This document shows, piece after piece, positions 35,648 to 45,029 of a DNA stretch of 64,000 nt. Origin of the DNA: Hormoscilla sp. GM7CHS1pb (lineage in GTDB: Bacteria > Cyanobacteriota > Cyanobacteriia > Cyanobacteriales > Desertifilaceae). Position numbers and translations under genes: made by a program. The notes beneath the pieces were generated by a model, which worked only from the letters and a program-made list of their open reading frames with translations, was not told where the DNA came from and did no database searches. Each line of letters starts with the position of its first letter. The first letter of the stretch is position 1. The stretch covers positions 62,001 through 126,000 of the forward strand of contig JACONN010000005.1 in the NCBI GenBank assembly GCA_014323675.1, read 5' to 3'.

Positions 35648-37522
35648 TTATTCTCGAATGAGGCGAATTTCACGAGCTTTGTCTAAGCTAGCACTAGCCT
35701 CCTCCTGGCGATCGAGTGACTGCAACAGATGACCCCGAACCTCCCAAGCTTCATAGTAGTCAGGTTCAATTTCAATCGCTTTGTCTAAGCTAGCGATCGC
35801 CTCTTCTGACCTGGACAATTTTTCTAGAGCCTGACCCCGATCGTACCAAGCTTCTGCCAGGTCTGATTGCAATTTAAGCGCTTTATCAAAACTCTCGATC
35901 GCCTCGGAATAGCGTCCCAACTTAAACAAAACCTCACCTCTGCTATACCAAGAGAGGTAGAAATCTGGTTTCAATTCTAGCACGCGCTCGAAGCTAGCGA
36001 TCGCCTCATCGTAGCGTTCTAAATCAAACAGAGTCTTGCCTCGATTGTACCAGGAATTTTGGTTATCTGGTTTCAATTCGAGCGCGCGCTCGAAGCTAGA
36101 GAGGGCCTCATCATATCGGCTTAAATCGTACAGGGCAAAGCCACGATTGTGCCAGGAAAGGTAGTACTCGGGTTGAATTTCCAGAGATTTATCCCAGCTA
36201 GCGATCGCCTCCTGGGGGCGTGACAACTTAAACAAGGCCATGCCTCGGTTTAACCAAGCTTCCTCGTCATTGGGTTGGCAGGCAATGGCGCGGTCGAAGC
36301 TAGTTAGCGCCTCATCGTAGCGTTCTAAATTAAACAGTGCTACCCCTCGGAATTGCCAGACTTTGCCGTCGTCCGGCTTAATTTCCAGAACCTTGTCCCA
36401 GCTAGCGATCGCCTGTGAGTCGAGTCCTAAATTACTCAGCACGTCGCCCCGCATCTGCCAAGCTACATGTAAGTCCGGTTTCAGAGATATCGCCTTATCT
36501 AAGCTCGCGATCGCCTCCGAGAAACGTCCCAAATTCGCCAGGGCCACCCCTCGATTGTTCCAAGGATCAGGAAAATTAGGTTGAATGGCGATCGCCTTCT
36601 CATAGCTGGCGATCGCCTCATCAAAGCGTCCTAAATTCATCAACGCCAAACCCCGGTTATTCCAAGCTTCTTGCTTGTCAGCTTTAATCGCCAGGGCCCT
36701 ATCTAAGCTCGCGATCGCCTCTTCGTAGCGTGACAAATTCAGCAGGGCCAAGCCCTTATTATACCATGCTTCATCGTAGTCAAGTTGAAGTTGACAAGTT
36801 TTGTCCCAACTAGCAATAGCAGCAGCCAAATCACCAGCATTATATTGTTGATTACCCCGATTGAACCAAGCAGTAGCTTCATCAGTAGCAGGCTGTCGAG
36901 CGATTATAGTCTGAATAATCACTTGTGGATCGGTAGTTTCAATACCCAGTTGCTGCGCCATTTGCGCCACCAAGTTAGCATCTTGCTGCAACAGCACCAA
37001 CAATTCATCCAGACTGATAGGTTTGACCTCTGGTGCAGTAGAATCAGCAGTCGAAATAGCATCAGGTCCGTCATATTCCCAGATTTGACCATCATCCTGG
37101 TTCGGTCTAGACAGTTGCATCCCGATTTCATAAGCAGTCGCGCCAATTTCCCGGAGAGAATGGATCGAGCTAGTCTGGTCCCCCAGCCGCATCATCCGGG
37201 CTGCCAACTGCCCATCGGGTACCGGTGACTCCGATGTCTCCCGGACGCACGGCTCCCACCCGGGAGACATCGCCAGAACCTTTTCTCTAAACCGCCCCAA
37301 CCATTCTACCCATTGCTCCGGCTTGCCCCTGTCCGACAGCTTCTCAAAAAACTGTAATATGCGATCGGGCTGCCAGCCCCGTGCCACCCCTTCTAGCAAC
37401 TGCTCGAACAAAAATTCATAATCAGCATCCGTCAGGGGCGGGGACTCCCCAGGGGATTTTGTGGACTCTCCGGACTGGTTGGTGTCGTCCCGGTCAAACA
37501 ACCGCTGCCATAATTTAACCAT
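35648..37522 (-). CDS. TPR-repeat protein with 12 tetratricopeptide repeats
   Basis: The 624-aa protein begins with a helical region (MVKLWQRLFDRDDTN..., FLFEQLLEGVARGWQPDRILQFF). It then carries twelve 34-residue TPRs of the form W.NRG.AL..L.RYDEAIASFD.AL...PD, from about residue 215 to the end. TPR arrays form superhelical protein-binding scaffolds; the partner is unknown. A palindromic repeat (37229-37270) is embedded in frame and encodes MSPGWEPCVRETSE at about residues 86-100. The start is supported by GGAGGG before the ATG. Repeat DNA is very similar between units, which favours copy-number change. Confidence 0.88.
   Translation of the reverse strand: MVKLWQRLFDRDDTNQSGESTKSPGESPPLTDADYEFLFEQLLEGVARGWQPDRILQFFEKLSDRGKPEQWVEWLGRFREKVLAMSPGWEPCVRETSESPVPDGQLAARMMRLGDQTSSIHSLREIGATAYEIGMQLSRPNQDDGQIWEYDGPDAISTADSTAPEVKPISLDELLVLLQQDANLVAQMAQQLGIETTDPQVIIQTIIARQPATDEATAWFNRGNQQYNAGDLAAAIASWDKTCQLQLDYDEAWYNKGLALLNLSRYEEAIASLDRALAIKADKQEAWNNRGLALMNLGRFDEAIASYEKAIAIQPNFPDPWNNRGVALANLGRFSEAIASLDKAISLKPDLHVAWQMRGDVLSNLGLDSQAIASWDKVLEIKPDDGKVWQFRGVALFNLERYDEALTSFDRAIACQPNDEEAWLNRGMALFKLSRPQEAIASWDKSLEIQPEYYLSWHNRGFALYDLSRYDEALSSFERALELKPDNQNSWYNRGKTLFDLERYDEAIASFERVLELKPDFYLSWYSRGEVLFKLGRYSEAIESFDKALKLQSDLAEAWYDRGQALEKLSRSEEAIASLDKAIEIEPDYYEAWEVRGHLLQSLDRQEEASASLDKAREIRLIRE
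37229..37270. repeat. GATGTCTCCCGG palindromic element inside the TPR gene
   Basis: CCGATGTCTCCCGG on the left is mirrored by CCCGGGAGACATCG on the right with a 14-nt loop. The element lies in the coding frame and adds about 14 residues. Confidence 0.85.
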
Positions 37523-37653
37523 TTGCCCTCCTAGAACTCATTGAGCCTTAATTTTAAGGGCGAGCTGGATAACGAAAGATGAGCAGTCACATATAAAATA
37601 AGATAAGATACAATTCATTGTATGAACCAGATTTTATTGACAGAATATAAGTT

Positions 37654-39015
37654 ATGGCACTGCCTATAGTAGCGATTATTGGACGCCCGAATGTAGGAAA
37701 GTCCGCCATAATGAATCGTCTGGCGGGCGATCGGCAGGCGATCGTGCATGACGAACCGGGAATAACCCGCGATCGCACCTATCGGACCGCCTTCTGGCAA
37801 GACCGGGAATTTCAGGTGGTGGACACTGGCGGCTTAGTATTTGACGATGATACCGAATTTTTGCCCCTGATCCGAGAACAGGCAATGGCAGCATTAACTC
37901 AAGCGAGTGCGGCCCTGTTCGTCGTGGACGGACAAGCTGGACCAACCCCAGCAGACGCGGAAATTGCCCAATGGCTGCGCCAACAACCGGTACCGGTGCT
38001 GCTAGCGGTGAATAAATGCGAATCCCTCGAACTTGGACTCATCCAAGCGACCCAATTTTGGGAACTGGGTCTCGGGGAACCATACCCCCTGTCCGCCATT
38101 CACGGCAACGGTACCGGGGAATTGCTGGACGAGTTGATCTCTCACTTGCCTCTGGTATCGGAAATTCCCGACATCCAGGAAACAAAAGTGGCGATCGTCG
38201 GACGCCCGAATGTCGGCAAATCCAGTTTATTGAACGCCTTTCTGGGGGAAAAACGGGCCATTGTCAGTCCCATATCGGGCACCACCCGGGATGCCATTGA
38301 TACTGTAGTGGAACGAGATGGCAAAAGATATCGACTGATTGACACTGCAGGCATTAGAAAAAAGAAAAACGTCGAGTACGGTGCCGAATTCTTTAGCATC
38401 AATCGTGCCTTCAAAGCCATTCGGCGCTCGGATGTGGTACTTTTGGTAATCGATGTTATCGATGGCATCACCGAGCAAGACCAAAAACTAGCCAGTCGCA
38501 TTGCCGACGAGGGACGGGCCTGCGCGATCGTGGTCAATAAATGGGATGCGATTGAGAAAGACTCCTACACGATCTTCGATTATCAGAGACATGTCAAAGA
38601 CAGGTTATATTTTCTCGATTGGGCAGAAAGCATTTTTGTCAGCGCCATCACGGGTCAGCGAGTCAAAAAGATTCTGGATCTGGTGGACAAAGCGGCAGAA
38701 CAGCACCAGCGGCGGGTGAGCACCTCCGTAATTAATGAAGTGCTACAGGAAGCTATCAGTTGGCACTCTCCCCCAACCAACCGACAAGGACGACAGGGCA
38801 AAATCTATTATGGCACTCAAGTCAGGAGTCAGCCACCGACGATCGCCCTATTTGTGAATGAGCCGAAACGCTTTCCCGAAAACTACCGGCGGTACATAGA
38901 GAGTCAGATACGCAAAAATCTGGACTTTACTGGGACACCAATACACTTGCTGTGGCGGGGCAAAAAAGCTCGCGATGTCGAAGATGCGAGCGTCAACCGA
39001 GCCGTCCGCGTTTAA
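37654..39015 (+). CDS. der: Ribosome biogenesis GTPase Der (EngA)
   Basis: The 453-aa protein has two tandem GTPase domains, each with a GRPNVGKS G1 motif (residues about 9-16 and 183-190), DTGG/DTAG G3 and NK.D/NKWD G4. A C-terminal KH-like domain ends RGKKARD. Der binds the 50S subunit and is needed for its maturation. Length and order are standard. The next gene, ecfT, starts 63 bp downstream and the two may form a unit. Confidence 0.96.
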   Translation: MALPIVAIIGRPNVGKSAIMNRLAGDRQAIVHDEPGITRDRTYRTAFWQDREFQVVDTGGLVFDDDTEFLPLIREQAMAALTQASAALFVVDGQAGPTPADAEIAQWLRQQPVPVLLAVNKCESLELGLIQATQFWELGLGEPYPLSAIHGNGTGELLDELISHLPLVSEIPDIQETKVAIVGRPNVGKSSLLNAFLGEKRAIVSPISGTTRDAIDTVVERDGKRYRLIDTAGIRKKKNVEYGAEFFSINRAFKAIRRSDVVLLVIDVIDGITEQDQKLASRIADEGRACAIVVNKWDAIEKDSYTIFDYQRHVKDRLYFLDWAESIFVSAITGQRVKKILDLVDKAAEQHQRRVSTSVINEVLQEAISWHSPPTNRQGRQGKIYYGTQVRSQPPTIALFVNEPKRFPENYRRYIESQIRKNLDFTGTPIHLLWRGKKARDVEDASVNRAVRV

Positions 39016-39078
39016 GTTATGGTAAAGCGATTGGTTCAACGAATAGATCGCCAGTCCCCATTCAAAAATCACTTGTAA

Positions 39079-39972
39079 ATGGACTTACTGCGGAGTCTCC
39101 CGATCGGGCTATATCTCGAACAACCGGTTACCTGGCTGCACCGGATAGACCCCAGAGTGAAACTCTGCTGGTTGTTGAGCTTTCTACTGGCTCCAATTTT
39201 AGCGAGCACTGAGTTTAGAATCATACTGGTGGTCCTGCTGATGCTGCTTACCCTGACAGCGTCAATACCTTGGCGGGTATGGCGTCAGCAGTCAGGTTGG
39301 CTGCTACTATTAGCCGTGTTTGTCGTCATCATCACCGCGATCGCTGGGGATGGACTGGTAATCCCATCTCAACCCCGCCTCCCTGCCAACGATTTAGTTT
39401 ATCCCCAGCCGACTGACTACAACTATATCTTGTTAGACCTGGATCTGAAGCTATTCGCGATCGAAGTTACCCGCCGCTCCTTGGATCTGGGCCTGCGAGT
39501 TGCTACCTTAATCTTTACAGTCATCTACAGTACCAACCTGTATCTGCTGACCACGGCCCCAGAGGAAATAACAGCTGGGATCGAGGACCTGATGGCACCC
39601 TTGAAGCGGGTGAAGGTGCCAGTAACGGAAATAGCCCTCACCTTGACCCTGTCCCTGCGGTTTATCTCCCTAGTGCTCGAAGAAGTACAGAATTTAGTTC
39701 GCTCTGTTCAGACACGAGCCATCAACTGGAAAAAGCTAGGTCTCAAGCGTAGTGCTCGGGTTTGGTTGATAGTAGCCCAGCGGCTGCTGGAAAATCTGCT
39801 ATTGCGGGCCGACCAAATTGCCAGTGCCATGACAGTGCGGGGCTTTACCAGTCCCGATCGACATCGGGTACAGTGGCACCAACTGCGCTTAAAATGGGGT
39901 GATTGGCTAGTGTTAGTTCTGTTGGCTATACTTTGGGTCACTCGCTTAATGTGGGGCACTCAGGCTCCCTAG
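39079..39972 (+). CDS. Energy-coupling factor transporter transmembrane protein (EcfT/CbiQ family)
   Basis: The 297-aa membrane protein has about six hydrophobic segments. It also has the cytoplasmic coupling motifs of EcfT: RAINWKKLGLKR and ADQIASAMTVRGF near the C-terminus, corresponding to the A-R-G type helices that contact the ATPases. EcfT joins the S component to two EcfA ATPases in vitamin or cobalt uptake. No ATPase or S-component gene is adjacent. Confidence 0.85.
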   Translation: MDLLRSLPIGLYLEQPVTWLHRIDPRVKLCWLLSFLLAPILASTEFRIILVVLLMLLTLTASIPWRVWRQQSGWLLLLAVFVVIITAIAGDGLVIPSQPRLPANDLVYPQPTDYNYILLDLDLKLFAIEVTRRSLDLGLRVATLIFTVIYSTNLYLLTTAPEEITAGIEDLMAPLKRVKVPVTEIALTLTLSLRFISLVLEEVQNLVRSVQTRAINWKKLGLKRSARVWLIVAQRLLENLLLRADQIASAMTVRGFTSPDRHRVQWHQLRLKWGDWLVLVLLAILWVTRLMWGTQAP

Positions 39973-40008
39973 CCTGCCCGGTGTTGCAGACAAGCCTAGG
40001 GCAGGCTA

Positions 40009-40207
40009 GAGCGTCGGTCCAGTAGAGGGGGTTGACAAAAAAAAAGAAATGTGTATATGCCCGCTCGCCCGTTCAGTAGAACAGATTTTGGATAAAATCA
40101 TGATGTCCAGAGGGAGTGAAGGCCAGATATTTTTACGAGAATATACTTATTTTTCGGACATACACAGTAGTTGAAATTTGTCAAGTATTATTAATGGACC
40201 GACGCTC
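40009..40207. repeat. 199-bp putative MITE with inverted ends and TA target duplication
   Basis: GAGCGTCGGTCCA at 40009 is exactly inverted at the right end (TGGACCGACGCTC to 40207), and both ends abut TA (40007-40008, 40208-40209). A second shared segment TTGACAAA lies inward of each end. TA flanks are typical of IS630/Tc1-type transposition. No coding potential. The element sits 58 bp before pipX. Confidence 0.6.
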
Positions 40208-40265
40208 TAGGGGCAGTAGGTCGATCTGTCTGTGTTCATTTCTTGTCCACCCTTCCTGAACTTGA

Positions 40266-40532
40266 ATGTCGGAAAATTACTTAAATCATCCCACTTTTGG
40301 TCTACTTTTCAGAATATGTATAGTGGAAGCAGGTGGGGAATTGTTTACAACACTCTATGCTCAACGCCTGTTCTTTGTGGTCACGAACAATCCCGATGGG
40401 CTACAATTCGATCCAGTCAGTCGCAACGATGCTCGCATTATGGTGGAAAACCGGATGCGCTCCCTGCGTCGCACTGGTGAATTAAGCGAACACGATAAAC
40501 TTCAGGTTATTCATAAGCGCACGTTCCCATGA
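40266..40532 (+). CDS. pipX: NtcA coactivator PipX
   Basis: The 88-aa protein (MSENYLNHPTFGLLFRICIV, LFTTLYAQRLFFVVT, VSRNDARIMVENRMRSLRR) is PipX across its full length. PipX binds PII (GlnB) or, at high 2-oxoglutarate, the nitrogen regulator NtcA, linking carbon/nitrogen status to transcription. Its stop codon overlaps the pipY start (ATGA), the standard cyanobacterial arrangement. A putative MITE lies directly upstream, so the promoter may be rearranged. Confidence 0.93.
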   Translation: MSENYLNHPTFGLLFRICIVEAGGELFTTLYAQRLFFVVTNNPDGLQFDPVSRNDARIMVENRMRSLRRTGELSEHDKLQVIHKRTFP

Positions 40533-41206
40533 CAGGCACCGTCGCCCAACGCATCGCGAACATTCGCTCCCAACTCCCGACCTCAGTCCGGCTGATCGCC
40601 GTCACCAAGCAGGTGCCAGTTGAGACTATGCGGGCAGCTTATGCCGCTGGCCTACGTGATTTTGGCGAGAGTCGCATCCAAGAGGCGGCCACAAAACAGG
40701 CTATGCTTCAGGACCTGCCAGATATCACCTGGCACCTGATCGGACATCTGCAAAACAATAAAGCCCAAAAGGCCTTAGAACAATTCCACTGGATCCATTC
40801 CATTGACAGCCTCAAACTCGCACAAAGGCTCGATCTGCTGGCTGAGGGTCGCTCCCGGAAGCCGCAAGTTTTGCTACAGGTAAAAATCCTCAGGGATCCC
40901 AATAAATCAGGTTGGACGATCCCTGATATCATGGCTGACTTGCACCAATTGGAGCAATGTAGGAACCTGAAGATTCAGGGTCTGATGAGCATTCCCCCTT
41001 TGAGACTAGAAACTGCCGAAATCGAAAATTTTTTTGAGCAAACTGCCCAATTAGCTGATAAAATAAGACTGCAAAACTGGTCCCAGATCCAAATGCAGCA
41101 TCTGTCTATGGGTATGTCGAATGATTACCAGTTGGCGGTGAGGGCCGGTGCGACAATGGTGCGCTTAGGACGAATTTTATTTGCCGATGGCAGTAATGAG
41201 ACTTAG
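40529..41206 (+). CDS. pipY: PLP homeostasis protein PipY (YggS/COG0325 family)
   Basis: The 225-aa protein binds pyridoxal phosphate and takes part in PLP homeostasis. LIAVTKQVP carries the PLP lysine; DFGESRIQEA, WHLIGHLQNNK, GLMSIPPL and LSMGMSNDYQLAVRAG are diagnostic. Coupled to pipX by a 4-bp overlap. The length is that of the family, and sepF and proC follow, an arrangement often seen in cyanobacteria. Confidence 0.93.
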   Translation: MTGTVAQRIANIRSQLPTSVRLIAVTKQVPVETMRAAYAAGLRDFGESRIQEAATKQAMLQDLPDITWHLIGHLQNNKAQKALEQFHWIHSIDSLKLAQRLDLLAEGRSRKPQVLLQVKILRDPNKSGWTIPDIMADLHQLEQCRNLKIQGLMSIPPLRLETAEIENFFEQTAQLADKIRLQNWSQIQMQHLSMGMSNDYQLAVRAGATMVRLGRILFADGSNET

Positions 41207-41265
41207 TAGACGGCTTGCTGTAGTAGCACTTCTAAAAAGAGGCGGTATAAGTAAAATAAACTTCC

Positions 41266-41297
41266 CGTTCGCGTAGCGTGCGCGCAGCGCAATCGCA
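41266..41297. repeat. GCGTAGCGTGCGCGCAGCGC palindromic repeat
   Basis: A GC-rich palindrome typical of cyanobacterial genomes, between pipY and sepF. Confidence 0.7.
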
Positions 41298-41365
41298 TCT
41301 TTTATGCTAGTGGGTGCTCTAGGGTAGAAGGGAAGTATGACTTGATTAAGGAGGGTTTGTAAACC

Positions 41366-41947
41366 ATGCATCTGATTTCTAAGTTACGAGATTTCGTAGG
41401 TCTCAATGAACCAGCTTATGATTACGGGTATGAGGAAATGGATCCTGAAGATTACCAAAACATTTACACAGAAGAGCATCCCGAACCAGAACCAGAGGAA
41501 GAACCACGTCCGAGACGTAGGTCGCGGGAACGCTTAGATGTAGCGCAGGAAACAGGAGTCGCACCAAACATGAATAATGTCATCGGGATGCCAGGAGCGG
41601 TAAACGGCATGTCAGAAGTGATGGTAATGGAACCGCGTACTTTTGAGGAAATGCCTCAAGCGATTCAAGCGCTACGGGAGAGGAAGTCTGTTGTCCTGAA
41701 TCTGACGATGATGGACCCAGATCAGGCGCAACGATCTGTAGATTTTGTGGCTGGTGGCACCTATGCTATTGAGGGTCACCAAGAACGGATAGGGGAAAGC
41801 ATCTTTCTGTTCACTCCCAGTTGTGTCCAGGTGAGAACTCAGTCGGTGGGCGAGGATCCCCAGTCGCAAATGCGCCCAGTGCGTCCAGCGGTGGCGGTGA
41901 CTCCATCCTCGGCATGGACAGATGAACCGGCACGGATGGCTCAGTAG
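41366..41947 (+). CDS. sepF: Cell division protein SepF
   Basis: The 193-aa protein starts [13 protein letters not shown], an amphipathic membrane-binding helix. An acidic and arginine-rich linker follows ([19 protein letters not shown]), then the SepF core [49 protein letters not shown]. SepF anchors FtsZ rings to the membrane. AAGGAGG is well placed before the ATG. The C-terminal tail is poorly conserved, as usual. Confidence 0.93.
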   Translation: MHLISKLRDFVGLNEPAYDYGYEEMDPEDYQNIYTEEHPEPEPEEEPRPRRRSRERLDVAQETGVAPNMNNVIGMPGAVNGMSEVMVMEPRTFEEMPQAIQALRERKSVVLNLTMMDPDQAQRSVDFVAGGTYAIEGHQERIGESIFLFTPSCVQVRTQSVGEDPQSQMRPVRPAVAVTPSSAWTDEPARMAQ

Positions 41948-41960
41948 GACAGGAGATCGG

Positions 41961-42011
41961 CCCGTCCTACGCGCCCGGACAGGCGAGACGCCCGTCCTAC
42001 GCGCCCGGACA
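41961..42011. repeat. Direct repeat between sepF and proC
   Basis: CCCGTCCTACGCGCCCGGAC occurs at 41961 and again at 41991. It can be read in frame with proC, but is best seen as intergenic repeat. Confidence 0.75.
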
Positions 42012-42038
42012 ACTGACAACGAACAATTAGCAAAAAAA

Positions 42039-42836
42039 GTGTCTGTAAAACTTGGCATGATTGGAGGCGGGGTAATGGGAGAAGCTCTCTTGTCCCGCTT
42101 AATTGCGCGGCAGATTTATCAAGCGTTAGAGATTTTGGTGAGCGAACCGATGCCGCAAAGGCGCGATTTTTTGGCGCAGCAATATGAGGTAGCATTGACG
42201 ACGGATAATCATGCTGCTGCGGCGGCGACAGAGGTGTTGCTGTTGGCGATTAAACCCCAGGTGTTTGCAGCGGTGGCGGCAGATTTGGCAGGAGTAAAGG
42301 TGCCAGTGGTGGTGTCAATTTTGGCGGGCGTGCCTTTGAGTAAGTTGGAAGCGGCGTTTCCCTTACGACCAGTGGTGCGAGTGATGCCGAATACTCCAGC
42401 AACGGTGGGGGCGGGGATAAGTGCGATCGCCCCTGGTAAGCATGTATCCCCGGACCAGGTTGAGATGGTTAAGGGAATTTTGGAAGCTGTAGGTGAAGTG
42501 GTTGAGGTGCCAGAATACCTGATGGATGCGGTGACGGGTTTATCTGGCTCGGGCCCTGGCTATGTGGCAATTGTAATCGAAGCTTTGGCAGATGGGGGCG
42601 TTTGTGCGGGGCTGCCGAGGGCGATCGCCTCCCAGTTGGCGATCCAAACGGTACTGGGAACGGCCCAGTTGCTGCAAGAAACTGGGCTGCATCCAGCCCA
42701 ATTAAAAGACAGAGTTACCAGTCCTGGGGGTACTACAATTGCAGCAATTGCTAAACTAGAAGAAGCGGGTTTCCGTTCGGCATTGATAGAAGCGGTGCGA
42801 GAGTCAAGTAGGCGATCGCAAGAATTGGGCGGCTAA
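42039..42836 (+). CDS. proC: Pyrroline-5-carboxylate reductase
   Basis: The 265-aa enzyme reduces pyrroline-5-carboxylate to proline with NAD(P)H. LGMIGGGVMGEALLSRL is the N-terminal dinucleotide-binding loop. RVMPNTPATVGAG, GLSGSGPGYVAI and the C-terminal signature LKDRVTSPGGTT are present. The GTG at 42039 gives the expected N-terminus. An upstream in-frame start at 41922 would add 39 residues encoded by a repeat and is unlikely. Confidence 0.93.
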   Translation: MSVKLGMIGGGVMGEALLSRLIARQIYQALEILVSEPMPQRRDFLAQQYEVALTTDNHAAAAATEVLLLAIKPQVFAAVAADLAGVKVPVVVSILAGVPLSKLEAAFPLRPVVRVMPNTPATVGAGISAIAPGKHVSPDQVEMVKGILEAVGEVVEVPEYLMDAVTGLSGSGPGYVAIVIEALADGGVCAGLPRAIASQLAIQTVLGTAQLLQETGLHPAQLKDRVTSPGGTTIAAIAKLEEAGFRSALIEAVRESSRRSQELGG

Positions 42837-42845
42837 ACAGATTTT

Positions 42846-42934
42846 CGTAGGGTGGGCACCGCCCACCACCATCGCAGTTAAGCTTAAACAGATTTTCAGT
42901 TCCTTACCAGTCAGTTTTAACCAGTAAGGGACTG
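42846..42934. repeat. GTAGGGTGGGCACCGCCCACC palindrome and a converging-gene hairpin
   Basis: CGTAGGGTGGGCACCGCCCACC is at 42847. A second hairpin (CAGTTCCTTAC ... GTAAGGGACTG) spans about 42896-42934 between the converging proC and membrane-protein remnant. It may serve as terminator, but has no T-run. Confidence 0.5.
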
Positions 42935-43263
42935 AAGTTATTTGCATTATTCATCATTGCTATCTGGGGCCAGTAAAACAATTCTAGCAAACCAACTGTC
43001 CCGACAAAAAAACTGTATGTTCCATAAGCGATCGGGTTTTGGGGTTTGGCAGAGAAAGCTGCGATCGCGCCTTCCAGTAAGTGCGCGATCGGAGCAAAGC
43101 GTTCGATCCCAAAAATGATATTCAGAAAATTGGGAATAGGCGTTTGGGTGAAAGTTGCATAAAGATGCCAGAATTATAAGGCGATCGCGCTAGCGATGAG
43201 AACTGTAGAGATAATTTTGACAAACAAGATAATTTGTTTTTTGTGGTGCTGTTGTAATTTCAT
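42904..43263 (-). pseudogene. Small membrane protein gene with a stop at codon 30
   Basis: The minus strand reads MKLQQHHKKQIILFVKIIST VLIASAIAL, TAA (43174-43176), then FWHLYATFTQTPIPNFLNII FGIERFAPIAHLLEGAIAAF and SFFVGTVGLLELFYWP, in one frame of 120 codons. Three hydrophobic helices are visible. It resembles small cyanobacterial membrane proteins of unknown function. A start codon near the RBS lies 4 bp after the neighbouring gene's stop region. Confidence 0.6.
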
Positions 43264-43267
43264 TGAA

Positions 43268-43891
43268 TTAAGATTGAATAACTCCCATAAGAATGCGTAA
43301 CAATTCCTCCAAATCCGCTGGCGATCTATAGAGATTAATATCCTGAACCACAGATTTGCGATCCCGCTGCAAGAGACCGAAATTCCATATATCTCCGGCG
43401 GTCACGGAGCCATAAAGTATGGGAACATCCAAGGTTATCCACCGATCCAGAGCAATTAATTCCACTGCCAGTTGTGTAAATCCTCTTGATAAATCTGCAT
43501 TTTTTGCTTCTACGACTAGCAAGTTATTTTGTGAGATAACGCAGTAGTCTATAATTCCTTGCAAAAAGTTATTCACTAGGACGGGATAATGGATCTTTAA
43601 CCTTGTCCGAGATAAACGGCAAATTTCTAATAGCGTTGGTGCAATCAAAACCTCTCGACGTGCCGTTTGACTGGTAAGGTCAACGTAGAGGATATCTTGC
43701 TCTAATCTCTTTTTTAGATCGGTGCAGTCCAAATGTCCGGCAAATTGGGGAAGCTGTAGATCGGCCTTTTCTAAATTAAAACCTAACTCCGCTAGAATAT
43801 CCTCTGGGTCAAAGGTGAGTTCGGCGTATCTGCTAAAGCTGTAGCTTTCCTCTGGATTCAAAATCGGAGGTCTAGTCATAACATTACTCAT
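43268..43891 (-). CDS. PD-(D/E)XK nuclease-like protein
   Basis: The 207-aa protein contains QGIIDYCVISQNNLLVVEAKNAD (around residues 110-133), fitting the G-[IV]-x-D-...-E-x-K core of PD-(D/E)XK nuclease-like folds. It is followed by GFTQLAVELIALDRW, a helix usual in the same group. Such stand-alone small proteins are common in cyanobacteria, possibly related to restriction-type R subunits. Substrate is unknown. It is followed, 5 bp apart, by the broken membrane protein gene. Confidence 0.65.
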   Translation of the reverse strand: MSNVMTRPPILNPEESYSFSRYAELTFDPEDILAELGFNLEKADLQLPQFAGHLDCTDLKKRLEQDILYVDLTSQTARREVLIAPTLLEICRLSRTRLKIHYPVLVNNFLQGIIDYCVISQNNLLVVEAKNADLSRGFTQLAVELIALDRWITLDVPILYGSVTAGDIWNFGLLQRDRKSVVQDINLYRSPADLEELLRILMGVIQS

Positions 43892-43952
43892 TGTACAGAC
43901 TTTTCAACCAGAACCTCTTCTCTCAAATACTGGTAAGCGATCGCACTGGGAA

Positions 43953-44477
43953 TTAATCCCACCAATAGGCAACAATGACGGCATCCCGGTCTTCGCGATC
44001 GCCATCGCCATCTAGTCCCCCTTGCAACCGAGTCTGAAGTCGGCGCTGGAGGCGCCAACCGTAGTTCTCATTCGTGCCATCTGCCACCTCCACCGAATCA
44101 GCTTGCCACTTTTTGCCCAAGTCCATCAGTTGAGCTACTATTGTATCTTGGTTTTCTGTGAGAATGTATAGGGTATCGGCAGGATAGGCAACGAAATGGA
44201 TAATGCTGGTTTCCGGCATCGGACGATAGTTTGCCATTGCTAGGAGGGTATCAAGCAGGCCATTAAAGCTGAGTGCATTGGGGTCTGGTGCAAAAATAGG
44301 TTTTGTAAACATAAAGCTTGCCCATAATTCTGGGTGGTGGGAGAGGTCGGTAATGACTTCTTCGCCGTTAAACTGATTAAACCGACGCTGCCAAACCAGT
44401 GCGGCAAAGAGTTCTTGCGCTGAATATGATTGAGCGATAGATTTAATTTTGGCTAAGTCCAGCATTGCGGTAGTCAT
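43953..44477 (-). CDS. Uncharacterised cyanobacterial protein
   Basis: The 174-aa protein (MTTAMLDLAKIKSIAQSYSAQE..., FIHFVAYPADTLYIL region, ...DAVIVAYWWD) has no recognised domain. The C-terminal section contains a short Gly/Asp-rich stretch (GGLDGDGDREDRD). It lies 61 bp upstream of the PD-(D/E)XK-like gene on the same strand, suggesting cotranscription. Confidence 0.6.
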   Translation of the reverse strand: MTTAMLDLAKIKSIAQSYSAQELFAALVWQRRFNQFNGEEVITDLSHHPELWASFMFTKPIFAPDPNALSFNGLLDTLLAMANYRPMPETSIIHFVAYPADTLYILTENQDTIVAQLMDLGKKWQADSVEVADGTNENYGWRLQRRLQTRLQGGLDGDGDREDRDAVIVAYWWD

Positions 44478-44508
44478 GTGATTGATGCTCTGATTCTACA
44501 ATAGCGCT

Positions 44509-44665
44509 AGGTTCGTAGTAAGGACTTTAGTCCTTCCGGTTCGTAGTAAGGACTGAGGGGTCCGGCTACACTCACAAAGCCCACGCTCCGGGCCCCCTCC
44601 TCGCAGCGGAAGGGGCCTGGAGCGTGCAGGGGCTAAATTACAAAACTGAGATGCTCCCTGGCATA
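44509..44665. repeat. Repeat cluster
   Basis: Two GTTCGTAGTAAGGACT repeats (44510, 44540), a GCTCCGGGCCCCCTCC / GGAAGGGGCCTGGAGC palindrome at 44585-44625, and a TTACAAAACTGAGATGC piece shared with 23551. Confidence 0.75.
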
Positions 44666-44750
44666 GTAAGGAGTTGAGCAAACTCCTATTGCTCAACTCA
44701 TAAGGGCTAGCTATACTAATAGTTTATGAGTGAAAAAGGTGAATAATTGA

Positions 44751-45029
44751 TGAGTCTTGATGTCCGAAGTGCAGTAGTTGCTGCCCAAAAACATTTGGCA
44801 AGCTTGGAAGATATGATGGGATTTAAAATCCCAGATTTAAGGCTAGAAGAAACGGAAATTTCAGAAGATAAAAAATCCTGGTTTATTACCTTATGATTTA
44901 CCCGTAGATCGAACTAAGGATAGCTTTGTCGATTTGATTGCCAAGTCGCCTGATGAACGAGACTATAAGGTATTTCAAATAAATGCCGAAACTGGCGAAG
45001 TTCAGTCGATGAAAATCAGAGAATTATGA
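44751..45029 (+). pseudogene. Small protein gene with a frameshift, upstream partner of a PIN gene
   Basis: MSLDVRSAVVAAQKHLASLE DMMGFKIPDLRLEETE runs to a TGA at about 44894, while another frame continues GFLLPYDLPVDRTKDSFVDL through ...VFQINAETGEVQSMKIREL to 45029. Restoring one frame gives about 95 residues. The stop overlaps the ATG of the PIN gene by 4 bp. Small genes in this position are often antitoxins, but the sequence does not prove it. Confidence 0.6.

Noticed and set aside
41922-42038. Upstream extension of proC
   Set aside because: The added 39 residues are encoded by a direct repeat and the end of sepF; the conserved protein starts at the GTG 42039.
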